In this document: one piece after another, positions 52,387 to 62,023 of the stretch
Layout of the letters: each line of letters begins with the position of its first letter
Numbering within the stretch: the first letter of the stretch is position 1
Assembly: GCA_965212245.1 (NCBI GenBank)
Contig: OZ243107.1
Coordinates: 434,001 to 498,000, forward strand
Length of the DNA: 64,000 nt
Direction of reading: 5' to 3'
From: CAKZNE01 sp040222435
Lineage (GTDB): Bacteria > Bacteroidota > Bacteroidia > Flavobacteriales > Schleiferiaceae
Translations under genes and position numbers: made by a program
Notes under the pieces: model-generated
The model's database searches: none
Told to the model about the DNA's origin: nothing
Seen by the model: the letters and a program-made list of their open reading frames with translations, nothing else

Positions 52387-52771
52387 TTGATCTTTCGGGA
52401 AGAGACTTTAATACATCAGGATTAGTCCTGCATCCAGCACAAGCTTACACCTCACCAAAGTCATTATACTGCATTGTAACAGAGCTACTATAATACCGAA
52501 ACTTCATAGCAAGTTGCTACCTAATTTGCAGAGATGGATTCCCAAATTTCAACACACCCAATTGTTTAAAATATGATTAATTAGATAAAACTTTTTAAAG
52601 ACTTTCCACTGAAGGTTAAAACCCTGTAAATCATACTTTAAAAGAAGAGTATAAAATTACAGCCAACTCTTTGAAAGAAAGAAGGATATCCTGATAATCT
52701 ATCTATACTCACTATAATTATCAGGCCTTAACCTATGCGATCTGGTTAAATAATATCACAATCCAAATCAC
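52387..52771. other. Intergenic region, divergent, without a gene
   Basis: About 385 A/T-rich bases between the receptor operon and the frameshifted EEP gene. I see no tRNA, riboswitch or clear repeat; a weak GACTTTAA motif occurs at 52404-52411. No convincing plus-strand -7 box was found close to the EEP start. Confidence 0.5.
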
Positions 52772-53658
52772 ATGAAATTCTTAATCAGCCACAAACCAAG
52801 CCTTATTATCCTTTTATACATTCTGGGCTTACACAGCACCTTTGCTCAAGGCTCCAAACCTGATTCCATACTTATCCTTACCTATAACATTTGCTGGCAA
52901 TGCATGGCCAATACAGCAAGTGGATCAGCATCCGGCCTGGGAGCGTATTGCGTGTATTCGGACCTGCCCTACCAAACCACCACCTGTGCGGAACGAATGG
53001 GTAAGTATATTGAAACCATTCCCGGAAATACAGGTATGATAGATTTTGATTTTGCAGGCTTCCAGGAGGCCAGCAAATGGCAAAGCATATACAAACTTGC
53101 TCCTCAAACCCTGGGCAACATGGAATATGAAACCTCCCAAAGCGGTTATGAAATGATGGTTACCTTTTACAATTCGGAGTATACTTAATTACAGCCTATT
53201 AAAGGGAGAGTTTAACGCAGGAAGACCTTTCCAGATCCTGATCTTTAAGGAAGATGTTATATTCATTAACCTCCACAATAACCATCAACTGGATATGGAC
53301 GGCATCCAAATGGTACTATCAGAAAGCCTGACCCAAAACCTGCATAGCACTATTGATATCAATGACCTTTCTAATGACCGAATAATTGTGGTGGGAGATT
53401 TTAACTTCGGTGCCAAGGGTGTGGTTACCATGAAACCGTTTGCCAATACCCGTATTAAAACCAAATGCACCTTGCAAAACCCTGTGGCTTCTTTTTGTGA
53501 TGAATCTGTACCCTCCCCAAGACCCATGGCATGGATTCCGTAGTGGTGATTTTATTTTTGACAGCAAAGCGACTGCAAGCCCCGTAATGCCTCCTGAATA
53601 TGACTCAGACGTAGCTCAATCTGATCATCTTCCTGTAATTTCCAAGTTTCCAAAATGA
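52772..53658 (+). pseudogene. Endonuclease/exonuclease/phosphatase (EEP) gene with two frameshifts
   Basis: Three frames in series add up to one secreted EEP enzyme. Frame 1 (52772-53188): signal peptide, then the entry motif LTYNICWQCM and FQEAS (metal glutamate). It hits TAA, but skipping one base at about 53186 continues in the second frame as NYSLLKGEFNAGRPFQI, with the GDFNF motif near 53394. A second shift at about 53500-53520 moves to the third frame PPQDPWHGFRSGDFIFDSK, ending with the catalytic SDHLPVISKF. All key motifs survive, so the loss is recent or the shifts are sequence errors. Confidence 0.85.
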
Positions 53659-53843
53659 GGCTTAGTTGAATAGCAATGAGATTATTTACATAGGCGCCCC
53701 ATAGCACTAAACATTTTGGCTTCTTTAAAAGTGGCTTAAAATACCCTGCAAACCCGTCCTTTAAAACAGGCCAACTACACGGTGCGGCTAATTAAGGCCG
53801 GCATAAGCCTGCTCAAAGAATTTCTTAGGATCGTGTTATCCTG

Positions 53844-53851
53844 TACTTTTG
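53844..53851 (+). promoter_or_regulatory. -7 promoter box of the pentapeptide-repeat gene
   Basis: TACTTTTG (TAnnTTTG), 66 nt upstream of the chosen ATG at 53918; no clear -33 TTG. Confidence 0.45.
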
Positions 53852-53917
53852 GATATTTCGCGTTGGTGCAACGCATTAAAAATTATATGTTTAAGGATTA
53901 CCAAACAACCAATAGCC

Positions 53918-56593
53918 ATGCTTTCTCGTAATCACCTTTATTTCACACTCTTTTGTCTCAGCCTCCCGTTTTCTTTTACCCTTAAGGCTCAAACCGGCCT
54001 GGATAAACATGATCCGGCCAATAAAGCCATCGCTTTTCTGAAAAAAGAGAAAACCGAAAACCAGCAAATGGTAGATTCCGCGGTAGCTCTTACACCTGCT
54101 TTTTTTCTGCATGACTCCTTAGACCGTGCACTTACCAAACCCTTACAACCTTTGGATAAATTTAACCTGGCAGGAGAAGACCTCAGTTACCTGGACCTTT
54201 CCGGTATGGACCTTTCACGGGCTGACCTGAGATACACTACCATGATCAAAACCAACCTCTCAGGGACTAACCTCGAAGGCAGTAATCTGACTGGGGCTAT
54301 AATGGAGGGAGCAAACCTTTCCGGAGCGAACCTGCAAAACACTACACTCACACATACCTTCGGCACTAATATAAAAGCAGAAAAAACAGACTTCACCAAT
54401 GCTAAATTCAAAGAAGCATATTGGCCCTATGCCGAATTTGACAAGGCCGTTTTCTACGGCACACTCATGCATAAAGCCAACTTTAACGGGGCAATTTTCC
54501 AAGACCTGAAACTGACCAACGCTTTTATGGATTCTTCCATCTTTTGGGGAACCTCCTTCGTAAAGGTGCATTTTGAGAGAACCCGCGTTTACCGTTCCAA
54601 ATTCATAGGTTCATCTTTTATGGCCTGCTACCTGGATAATTCCAAATTTAACGAGGCTTACTTTCACGAAAACTTACTGGCGCAAAATGCGGCTTTCCTC
54701 AATCAATTCAATAGCTGCTTTTATGGCCTTAACCCTGTTTCCGTCTATGATCTGAATTTACTTTCAGGAGACTGGCTGGAAGAAATTACCAAATTATCTA
54801 TGGGTTTTACCTCGGTGGAGGGAATCACCATCCATTATCCAAAACCAGAATCTATTCAATTTGACCATGAAGAGATTGAGAAACTGTATAGATACGGACT
54901 GGTAAAATACCTTATTGCTACAATAAACTCCATAAGGTATTGGAGTATAATTGCCGACCTCAACAACATAGTAAAGCAAATGCAGGCTATAAGCCATAAC
55001 CTTACCAGCCAAAGGTTTGATGGCCTCACCTTCTGGGTAGACCAAAACGGCACTATCACTACCTATAAAGGACACCCGGTGGATGTAGCCCGCAGGATCA
55101 TGAAAGAAGAATTAAAAATGCGGTTGATAAAGCCTCAGGAAGCACCGGGACCACAACCTACACATACCAATACCGGATCAGGCACCAGAAATGGTAATGG
55201 CAGCCAAACCGATCTGGACGATCTGTATGACGAGCAATCCACCCGCTTAATTGGCGATCTGGGTTATAACGGCTGGGCCTGTGTGGCCATCAATTGTTTT
55301 TCCAGGCGTTTTGAGTCCGATGTATTTAATGATGTGGGTCCTCTTACGGATGTATTCAATGTAGATTATTTTATAGAGGCGGCTGAGTTGATAGCTCAAA
55401 ATCAGGATGAGATCATTATGGCCGCGAGAAACCGGGAGCTTGACCTGAATACCTCCAGTCTCTTTAGAGCGCGGGAAACGCATAACAACACTATCAATCA
55501 CGCCATAGGAGCGGTAGACTTCTCCCTGCGCGGAGAAGGCCTTATAGACGATCCTGCCGAAAAGAGAAGACTCTCAGAGGAACTCAGTGATGAATTGGGC
55601 ACTTCACACCTGGTAATACTGGAAGAACTTTACTGGGTGGAAAAAGGTATGACCATTCACCAGGCTTCAGATGCTCTGAGGCGGGAGGGTCGTAATAACT
55701 ATGAAAATAACCGGCCAGGCAACCCACCTCCTGCCTTGCCCTCCTATTCTGCCGAAGTGCCGGGAGAAGGGGCCACTATTATTCAAATTAATACGTATTA
55801 TCTCAACGGTGAGTTCGTCCGTTCAGAATGGGGAAAACCATGGGCCAGTGCGCAGCATATTCATGTGCAACTGGAAAACCCTGAGGTGTTTCTTCCCGAA
55901 TGGGCAAGAAAGACCTTAAATGACCGCTGGGAGTTTTTCCGTGATCGAAAAACCAATGAATTTGATGAAGATACCCGCCAAAAGCTGGCTCCTTTTTACC
56001 CAAAAAGACTCTATACCCCCAGAGTTACTGTGGAAGACAATCCCTGGGAGGAATACGAAGACAACTACTTCTACCAACTTTTTGATTCGCTCATTAAAGC
56101 AGACTCCATCCCAGATGAAGCGGCTCTGTACAAAATGGTAAAGAGTCACCTTGACACCTCGTTGCGGATAAAGATTAATGAGAATGAAATTTTCATCGGA
56201 GAACAACTGCTTTCAGATTCTGTACATCTTACGCATACAGACAGTCTTATTGGTCCCTATATTACCCAATATAATGGTGTAAGGTATCCATTTCAGCGCT
56301 TGTCAGCTATATTCAATTACAAAACAGAACTACTCTCAGAATTCTCAGTGGGATTTTACCTGCCCTTTGCCGAAAAAGGCCGGGAAATACCCTTTAGTGG
56401 TCACCTCATTATTAACGGGATTGATTTTACGCGCTCAAAGGATATATTGGGAGACCTTAGAAAAGCTGGTTTTGTATTGGAAGATCCGGATGCCTATTAC
56501 CCTACATACAACCTGGAGACTCAGAGGGTATATGTATATGCTGAATACGATGAAGATTATGGTACTATCGGCTTTTCCTTTGGATACCGCTGA
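53918..56593 (+). CDS. Secreted pentapeptide-repeat protein with long unassigned C-terminal part
   Basis: An 891-residue protein. I start at ATG 53918 because it begins a signal peptide (about 1-25, ending LKAQ); a frame-open extension upstream crosses the promoter. Residues 83-260 are pentapeptide repeats (A(D/N)LxG: LDLSGMDLSRADLRY, ANLSGANLQN), a right-handed beta helix. The remaining 600 residues are not recognised. A low-complexity linker (410-430) leads to a segment with INHAIGAVDFSLRG (H528, D534) and AQHIHV (H647, H649), which recalls hedgehog/M15 zinc peptidases but with a spacing off by one. C-terminal T9SS domain is not evident. Confidence 0.8.
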   Translation: MLSRNHLYFTLFCLSLPFSFTLKAQTGLDKHDPANKAIAFLKKEKTENQQMVDSAVALTPAFFLHDSLDRALTKPLQPLDKFNLAGEDLSYLDLSGMDLSRADLRYTTMIKTNLSGTNLEGSNLTGAIMEGANLSGANLQNTTLTHTFGTNIKAEKTDFTNAKFKEAYWPYAEFDKAVFYGTLMHKANFNGAIFQDLKLTNAFMDSSIFWGTSFVKVHFERTRVYRSKFIGSSFMACYLDNSKFNEAYFHENLLAQNAAFLNQFNSCFYGLNPVSVYDLNLLSGDWLEEITKLSMGFTSVEGITIHYPKPESIQFDHEEIEKLYRYGLVKYLIATINSIRYWSIIADLNNIVKQMQAISHNLTSQRFDGLTFWVDQNGTITTYKGHPVDVARRIMKEELKMRLIKPQEAPGPQPTHTNTGSGTRNGNGSQTDLDDLYDEQSTRLIGDLGYNGWACVAINCFSRRFESDVFNDVGPLTDVFNVDYFIEAAELIAQNQDEIIMAARNRELDLNTSSLFRARETHNNTINHAIGAVDFSLRGEGLIDDPAEKRRLSEELSDELGTSHLVILEELYWVEKGMTIHQASDALRREGRNNYENNRPGNPPPALPSYSAEVPGEGATIIQINTYYLNGEFVRSEWGKPWASAQHIHVQLENPEVFLPEWARKTLNDRWEFFRDRKTNEFDEDTRQKLAPFYPKRLYTPRVTVEDNPWEEYEDNYFYQLFDSLIKADSIPDEAALYKMVKSHLDTSLRIKINENEIFIGEQLLSDSVHLTHTDSLIGPYITQYNGVRYPFQRLSAIFNYKTELLSEFSVGFYLPFAEKGREIPFSGHLIINGIDFTRSKDILGDLRKAGFVLEDPDAYYPTYNLETQRVYVYAEYDEDYGTIGFSFGYR

Positions 56594-56664
56594 ATACACA
56601 GAAAGGCTCTTCCGGAACATACCAACTTCTTAAACCTTTTACTCGAGTATAAATTATTAATACC

Positions 56665-57882
56665 ATGTTGTCTTTTCTCGAAAAATGGGCTGAAGCCGCT
56701 TATACCACCACCGGTCTCTTCTGGATGGCGCTATGGGCCTTTGCCCTCGGCTATGTAGTAAGCAGCATGATACAGGTTTTTGTAACCCAGGAGCGCATGC
56801 AAAAGCTGATGGGTAAGGACAATCTCAAAAGCATTTCACTGGGTACCTTTTTTGGTTTTATCAGCAGCAGCTGTAGTTTTGCGGCACTGGCCACCACCAA
56901 ATCATTATTTAAAAAGGGCGCAGGCTTCACCTCATCTATGGCTTTTTTACTGGCCTCCACCAATCTGGTGGTAGAACTGGGAATTATCATTGCCCTCTTT
57001 TTAAGCTGGCAGTTTGTGGTGGGTGAATACATTGGCGGCATACTTCTCATCCTGATCAGCTGGGTGTTTATTAAGCTTACCAAGCCCCAACAGCTCATTA
57101 AAAAGGTACGTGAAAAGCTCGGCTCTGAGTCTGATCAGCACATATCTGATTCCAACTGGAAAAAAGACATAAAAACCAAAGAAGGCTGGGCCAAAGTAGG
57201 AATGCAATACCACATGGAATGGGATATGGTGTGGAAGGACGTAACCGTAGGTTTTACCGTAGCCGGTATCATCTCCGCTTTTGTACCCGCTTCATTTTTT
57301 GAAACCCTTTTTATCGGCACCGGCAATGGCTCACAGACAGACCTCTCCTTTTTACAAATACTGGAGCACACCCTGGTGGGGCCGGTGGCCGCCTTCTTCA
57401 CCTTTATAGGTTCTATGGGTAATATTCCCCTGGCAGCATTGCTCTTTCAGAACGGGGTGAGTTTTGCCGGGGTAATGGCCTTTATTTTTTCAGACCTGGT
57501 CGTATTCCCGGTGCTGCGTATCCACGCTCGTTATTACGGCTGGAAGATGTCGTTATACATACTACTGATGCTTTTTACAGCGCTGGTTGGCGCTACCCTT
57601 CTTATGCACTACGGACTTTTAAGCCTGGGAAGCTTACCGGAGCCAGGCGGAGGCGGTATTCAGGACATGAAGTTCTTCAAAGTAGATTATGGTTTTGTGC
57701 TGAACCTGGTCTTCCTGGCGGTAAGCGCATACCTGATCTACCTTTCTAAAGTAGTAAAGCTGCGTGACCATGGCGGGCATAAAATGGCGGATAAAGGCTG
57801 GTTGGAAAAGGTGTTGCTATATGCCGCATGGGGCAGTTATACCTGGCTTATAGTGGGCTTGGTTTTAAAGGCCATTCTTTGA
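56665..57882 (+). CDS. UPF0718/COG0701-type permease
   Basis: A 405-residue membrane protein with about ten helices. The family pattern of a small-residue loop followed by a glycine-rich helix occurs in SSSCSFAALATTKSLFKKGAGFTSSMAFLLAST (residues about 68-100) and is echoed later by IGSMGNIPLAALLFQNGVSFAGVMAFIFSD (near 250). Substrate unknown; related permeases have been linked to metals or arsenicals, so no claim is made. Monocistronic, 71 bp after the pentapeptide gene. Confidence 0.78.
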   Translation: MLSFLEKWAEAAYTTTGLFWMALWAFALGYVVSSMIQVFVTQERMQKLMGKDNLKSISLGTFFGFISSSCSFAALATTKSLFKKGAGFTSSMAFLLASTNLVVELGIIIALFLSWQFVVGEYIGGILLILISWVFIKLTKPQQLIKKVREKLGSESDQHISDSNWKKDIKTKEGWAKVGMQYHMEWDMVWKDVTVGFTVAGIISAFVPASFFETLFIGTGNGSQTDLSFLQILEHTLVGPVAAFFTFIGSMGNIPLAALLFQNGVSFAGVMAFIFSDLVVFPVLRIHARYYGWKMSLYILLMLFTALVGATLLMHYGLLSLGSLPEPGGGGIQDMKFFKVDYGFVLNLVFLAVSAYLIYLSKVVKLRDHGGHKMADKGWLEKVLLYAAWGSYTWLIVGLVLKAIL

Positions 57883-57939
57883 TATCAGCCGTTTTTAGCT
57901 TCTTAAATCTTATCTTTCCGGTAAAACCACCCCGCTGTA

Positions 57940-58392
57940 ATGACCGTTATCACCTATCATGAATTCGGAGAATCAGATTTTGAAGCCCTTTTAACAATGG
58001 GCATTAAATTATGGAAGAAGTTTGATAAAGAAGAACTCAAAAACCTGATGGAGCAAAGCCGTACTTCCGGCCGTTTAAAAATATTACTGGCCAAAAATGA
58101 GGAGCTTCATTATGCAGGTTTTGTTATGGCCTCCGTACGGATAGATTATGTGGAGGGCGCCAACAGATCACCCACCGGGTACCTGGAAGGCATATATGTA
58201 GAACCGGAATTCAGGAAGATGGGTGTGGCCCGCCACCTCATTGAAAAGGCTGAGCATTGGCTTAAAGAGAACAACTGCTCACAAATAGGATCAGACACCT
58301 GGCTCACGGATCGGGAATCGCGGAACTTCCATAAGAAAATGGGTTTTTGGGAAGAAGAGGAAGTGGTTCATTTCTTAAAGAATCTCTCGTAA
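57940..58392 (+). CDS. Aminoglycoside 6'-N-acetyltransferase-like GNAT
   Basis: A 150-residue GNAT enzyme that resembles AAC(6')-I enzymes: GYLEGIYVEPEFRKMGVARHLIEKAEHW (acetyl-CoA site, RKMGVA, near 93-110), SDTWLTDRESRNFHKKMGFWEEE near the end. Similar intrinsic chromosomal enzymes occur in non-resistant species, and the context shows no transposon or integron. The chance it acts on aminoglycosides cannot be judged here. A TATCTTTC box 29 nt upstream of the ATG is a likely -7 element. Confidence 0.65.
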   Translation: MTVITYHEFGESDFEALLTMGIKLWKKFDKEELKNLMEQSRTSGRLKILLAKNEELHYAGFVMASVRIDYVEGANRSPTGYLEGIYVEPEFRKMGVARHLIEKAEHWLKENNCSQIGSDTWLTDRESRNFHKKMGFWEEEEVVHFLKNLS

Positions 58393-58483
58393 GTTTAAAG
58401 CTTCAGAAGTTTATGATTTAAGCTGGCAAGATCCTTTGGCCTCATTTTTGAAATCTATAGCCCACAACTCAACACCACTCACT

Positions 58484-58924
58484 ATGAAAAAGGCATTCTT
58501 CTTTATAGCTCTTATCGCTTTCCTGGCCTCCTGTGAAAAGGATGGAGCAGGCTACGTTGATCCGCCTAACCGCTACCTCAAGCTGGCCGAAATCATTTCT
58601 TTACCTCAGCTTAATTACGACCCTGACAACAGTCCCCCTGACCTGCGCATAGACCTGAAAAGACGTTCTGCCAGCTTTTGGGAATTCAGTACCTATACCG
58701 AAGTAAATGCAGCTTCATTACCCACCTTTACCGTTTTCCCTTCTGAAGTATTGGCTACCGATGAAATGTGGGAGATCCGTATAGTGGATGAAGACCTGGA
58801 GAATCCGGACGATTATGAGATTTTTTACTGGGTGTTTCACCCAGTGGATGAAGGAGCCAACGGTGAGTTTGAATTTATAGCCGATGGCAAACTGATTATG
58901 GTACTTAATTACAACGAGAAGTAA
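58484..58924 (+). CDS. Lipoprotein, unknown function
   Basis: A 146-residue protein starting at ATG 58484 (the earlier ATG at 58436 gives no signal peptide). A lipobox ends LASC, followed by E-K-D-G. The mature part is rich in acidic and aromatic residues and shows no known fold (YWVFHPVDEGANGEFEFIADGK). It ends before a strong hairpin terminator shared with the next convergent gene. Confidence 0.75.
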   Translation: MKKAFFFIALIAFLASCEKDGAGYVDPPNRYLKLAEIISLPQLNYDPDNSPPDLRIDLKRRSASFWEFSTYTEVNAASLPTFTVFPSEVLATDEMWEIRIVDEDLENPDDYEIFYWVFHPVDEGANGEFEFIADGKLIMVLNYNEK

Positions 58925-58940
58925 ACTTCATTTTAAAGAT

Positions 58941-58977
58941 AAAAAAAGCCCCCGCCTTTGGTGGGGGCTTTTTTTTT
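58941..58977. terminator. Strong bidirectional terminator
   Basis: About 16-bp stem AAAAAAAGCCCCCGCC / GGTGGGGGCTTTTTTT with one G-T pair and loop TTT, between convergent genes. Confidence 0.9.
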
Positions 58978-59039
58978 GGAACCTGCCATACTTAGCAGAA
59001 ACTACAATTTCCTGTCATTTTCTGCCGCTGCATTAAGTA

Positions 59040-59909
59040 TCATTCTACCAGTATCATCCGTTTACTGTCTATGATTTTACCATCTACTATAAGTGTATAC
59101 AGGTACATACCTGCTTTCATTTGAGCACCCTGAATTAACAGGCTTCCAAACCCGCTTTGTAAAAGAGGGTAAGAAGAGATGGGACCACCCTGCATGTCAT
59201 GGATCATAATACTGGCCGACTGGTAGGTGGCGGGTAGAAAGTATTGGATCTCAGTATCCACATCAAAAGGATTAGGTGTATTGTCATACAACACCGGCAT
59301 GGCTAATTGCAAACTGCCGCTACCGGCCGCAGCCCCTCCTCCTGAAGTGCTCAGGCGGTTTTTCATACTAACAATATCCAGCTCCTGAGAATACATCATA
59401 GATTCCATAGTTTCCATCTGGCTTTGCATTTCCTTGATTCCCTCCAACAGCAGGGCAATAATATCGTGGTATGAAACACCCAGCAATCCATCGTATTGAC
59501 TTTCCCGCACTAAACCGGGAAATACATTTTCCATATCCTGGGCAATAAAACCCATCCGCTCCCGATCCGGCTCTTCCGTATAGTTATAGCTCACTCCCTG
59601 CAGCTGACTGATCAGATTCAGCGCATCGCTTATAGGCGTCACATTGTCTTTCAGCGATTCATCTGAACCGATGTAGCTTCCCTGCTGTATCCATAGCCAG
59701 CCCTGTGCACTTACATAAAAACGGTCTGCATTGTTATAATTCAGATGGTAGGCACAAGCTTGGGGATTAAACACATAAGTAGAAAAGGCCCTGCCCCAGT
59801 TGGGAATGGTGGAAGTTACAATGGCACTACCATCATTATATACTTTAAACTGACCAAAAGCCAGACAACTAAGACTACTGAGGATTAAGGTAATTACAAG
59901 TTTTTTCAT
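59040..59909 (-). CDS. T9SS cargo with peptidase-S74-type chaperone domain
   Basis: A 289-residue secreted protein. Signal peptide (1-19, CLAFGQ). A short N-terminal domain precedes the S74-like (intramolecular chaperone) segment: GSDESLKDNVTPISDALNLI through RMGFIAQDMENVFPGLV (about 75-135). A coiled stretch (about 150-180) and a glycine/serine linker lead to a C-terminal type A T9SS sorting domain (about 205-289: NTPNPFDVDTEIQYFLP, GMYLYTLIVDGKIIDSKRMILVE). Such cargo is exported through the T9SS pore. It starts 21 bp after the protease gene on the same strand. Confidence 0.85.
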   Translation of the reverse strand: MKKLVITLILSSLSCLAFGQFKVYNDGSAIVTSTIPNWGRAFSTYVFNPQACAYHLNYNNADRFYVSAQGWLWIQQGSYIGSDESLKDNVTPISDALNLISQLQGVSYNYTEEPDRERMGFIAQDMENVFPGLVRESQYDGLLGVSYHDIIALLLEGIKEMQSQMETMESMMYSQELDIVSMKNRLSTSGGGAAAGSGSLQLAMPVLYDNTPNPFDVDTEIQYFLPATYQSASIMIHDMQGGPISSYPLLQSGFGSLLIQGAQMKAGMYLYTLIVDGKIIDSKRMILVE

Positions 59910-59930
59910 TGTATTTGGTTTTCGGTTTAA

Positions 59931-61496
59931 TTATTTAGCTTCAAAGGTGGAACCGGGGCTAACTTCAAAAGGCCCCTTGATGAGTACTTCTGTTTCTGCG
60001 TCCAAAACGGTATTGGAGCCATTGCTTACCGTAACATTCTTAACGTCAATCTTACAATCCTGCACACTAATAGCACTGGTATAACTTTGATTGTACAACT
60101 GAGTATATCCGCAACCCGAATATCCGTTTATGGACATGGCACCGGAGTTGATGGGATCTAGCCAGTCTTTGAGGCGCCTTTCCGGTATCCAGTCATCCCA
60201 GGAACGGTATATTTTACCATAACCCGAAACCTCGCCACTAGGATTATTGCAATCCGTACCAACGCTGAATTCAAGTTGCCCGATTATTCTTTTTTGATTA
60301 TTAAACAGTGGTGACCCCGAGGAACCTCCTTCAGTTACTGAAAACCCATTAGGTGTAGCATCCCAGTTTACTGCCCAATGATTCTGATATGGTATATAGT
60401 AGTAAGGTAATACGGAGTATGTCGCTATCTTCTTAATATCACCTCTTGGGTGATGTATTCCTACACCTCCTGCTCCCTGAGAATTTCTTCTGTCCCAACC
60501 GTTAAAATAAACGTGGGGAATAACTTCAACCGGATTCTCGGTAAGTTCCAAAAGAGCAAAATCTGAAGGAGCTCCATTAGCTATCAACGTAGCACCAACG
60601 GTAGTTAACGGATGTACTTCATAGGCATAATCACAAACCGGGCTCTCGTAACCCCATTGAAAAAGACATTGGGATAAATCCGTATTTCCCAATGCATCAT
60701 AGGTAGTTCCCATACAGTGATTAGCGGTTAACACATAAGGTGTTCCATCGTTGGAAGTATTGTTTATTAAACTTCCCGTACAATATCTGGAACCATCAAC
60801 TATAATGCGTACCACCCCAGTCTTTTCCCTCTGCCAGTCATCCCCTTCTCCACAATTAATATTGACCTGACAGCTTCCGGAACAACCAAAACCTGTACAT
60901 GGTGAAACACCAGACTTTGACTTAGACATCATTTTTTCGGTTTTATAGCCATGCACTACATGAGAAACAGAGACCACACTTTCACCCCTAGCGTGTTCCG
61001 GTTCCAGGTATATTAATTTAATTTCATCTCCTTTTAGCAAGCAAGTAGCAAATCCTCTCAAATCCTGCTGTGTTCCTTTATTGTTACGACTTGTAAAAGC
61101 TCCAACCCTTTCTCTGCCATTAGCTTTTTCAAGGTATAATTCCCCACCCTTTGGAAGCCAAAAAGCATCGTACAGCAAATTAATAGACTGAGCGCCTGAA
61201 CTACGGATGCGTAATTGCCAGATACCGTTACCATCCGGTAATTCCTGCCACACACCTGAGTTAAAAAGATTGATTCCCACCGCAATAGGATAACCAAAAT
61301 GGGGAAGAGCACCTCTTCCCTCTTCAACCTCATCTTCTTTGCTTATCCGATCAATATCCAGACTTGGCATTGTGATTACAGGTACATTATCTTTATTATA
61401 GAGATATCTCTGATCTAATGAAATGGTTTTCTTTCGTATTTGTGCCGTTACTATAGAGCTAATTACTATAGACAAGCTCAATATTATATACTTCAT
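59931..61496 (-). CDS. Lysyl-endopeptidase-like trypsin-fold serine protease
   Basis: A 521-residue secreted protease. A signal peptide (about 1-18) and a propeptide-like region with a GFGCSGSCQ junction precede the chymotrypsin-fold domain. The triad is H260 (VLTANHCMG), D312 (PSDFALLEL) and S393 (EGGSSGSPLF). Cysteines are abundant, as in Achromobacter-type lysyl endopeptidase. The C-terminal 60 residues (NVTVSNGSNTVLDAETEVLIKGPFEV) resemble a short coat-hanger-like beta domain; there is no typical T9SS type A tail, yet the neighbour has one. It lies between a lipoprotein pair and the S74 protein on one strand. Confidence 0.87.
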   Translation of the reverse strand: MKYIILSLSIVISSIVTAQIRKKTISLDQRYLYNKDNVPVITMPSLDIDRISKEDEVEEGRGALPHFGYPIAVGINLFNSGVWQELPDGNGIWQLRIRSSGAQSINLLYDAFWLPKGGELYLEKANGRERVGAFTSRNNKGTQQDLRGFATCLLKGDEIKLIYLEPEHARGESVVSVSHVVHGYKTEKMMSKSKSGVSPCTGFGCSGSCQVNINCGEGDDWQREKTGVVRIIVDGSRYCTGSLINNTSNDGTPYVLTANHCMGTTYDALGNTDLSQCLFQWGYESPVCDYAYEVHPLTTVGATLIANGAPSDFALLELTENPVEVIPHVYFNGWDRRNSQGAGGVGIHHPRGDIKKIATYSVLPYYYIPYQNHWAVNWDATPNGFSVTEGGSSGSPLFNNQKRIIGQLEFSVGTDCNNPSGEVSGYGKIYRSWDDWIPERRLKDWLDPINSGAMSINGYSGCGYTQLYNQSYTSAISVQDCKIDVKNVTVSNGSNTVLDAETEVLIKGPFEVSPGSTFEAK

Positions 61497-61502
61497 AGTA
61501 TT

Positions 61503-62015
61503 TTAAGGGTATAATATATCCAGATCATAAAATTCCCTTTCAAACTTCTCCTTACGTATTAAGTATATTGAAAAGGTTTGTGGATCATTAAATAATCTCA
61601 GGGTTTCTTCATTTCGGACTTCAAAACGTGACATTTCAGATAACTTATAATAAAAATCTGCATACCATGCTCCTGTATGAACGTCTGTTGTTCTTAAACC
61701 ACTTAACGAAATCGTGTTCCTTCCACTTATAGTAAAATAGGCCAGGTACCAGTTTACGTCATGCCGTCCGTACAAACTATCGTTAGAAAAAATTTGCAAA
61801 GCAATCGGATAACGTGAGTCACTGGAGTCTTGGTATTCCTTAACTACTTGCCCATCCTTAACACTTTCCTTATATAAAATGACCCAATAGCCTTCGTAAT
61901 TATCATAAGTAATAATAACCGGTTCGCAGGGCTCTGTAGTGGTTTTAGTCTGATCTTTCCGGCAAGCCATAAGAGCTATTAACGGTAAAACTAGTATGAT
62001 GTATATTTTTCTCAT
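61503..62015 (-). CDS. Lipoprotein, intact copy of a tandem pair
   Basis: A 170-residue lipoprotein: signal peptide ending LIALMAC with mature end R-K-D-Q. The body begins VIITYDNYEGYWVILYKE and has no known fold. It is closely related to the interrupted gene directly upstream (62024-62551), with long near-identical DNA stretches. It ends 6 bp before the protease start on the same strand, so it probably joins its transcript. Confidence 0.78.
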   Translation of the reverse strand: MRKIYIILVLPLIALMACRKDQTKTTTEPCEPVIITYDNYEGYWVILYKESVKDGQVVKEYQDSSDSRYPIALQIFSNDSLYGRHDVNWYLAYFTISGRNTISLSGLRTTDVHTGAWYADFYYKLSEMSRFEVRNEETLRLFNDPQTFSIYLIRKEKFEREFYDLDILYP

Positions 62016-62023
62016 ATTTCTTT

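Noticed and set aside
53183..53190. Programmed frameshift in the EEP gene
   Set aside because: No slippery heptamer or downstream stem is apparent, and there are two shifts.
54150..54700. Short repeats in the pentapeptide gene as a CRISPR-like or tandem DNA array
   Set aside because: They are coding pentapeptide repeats with diverged codons; no constant repeat with unique spacers.
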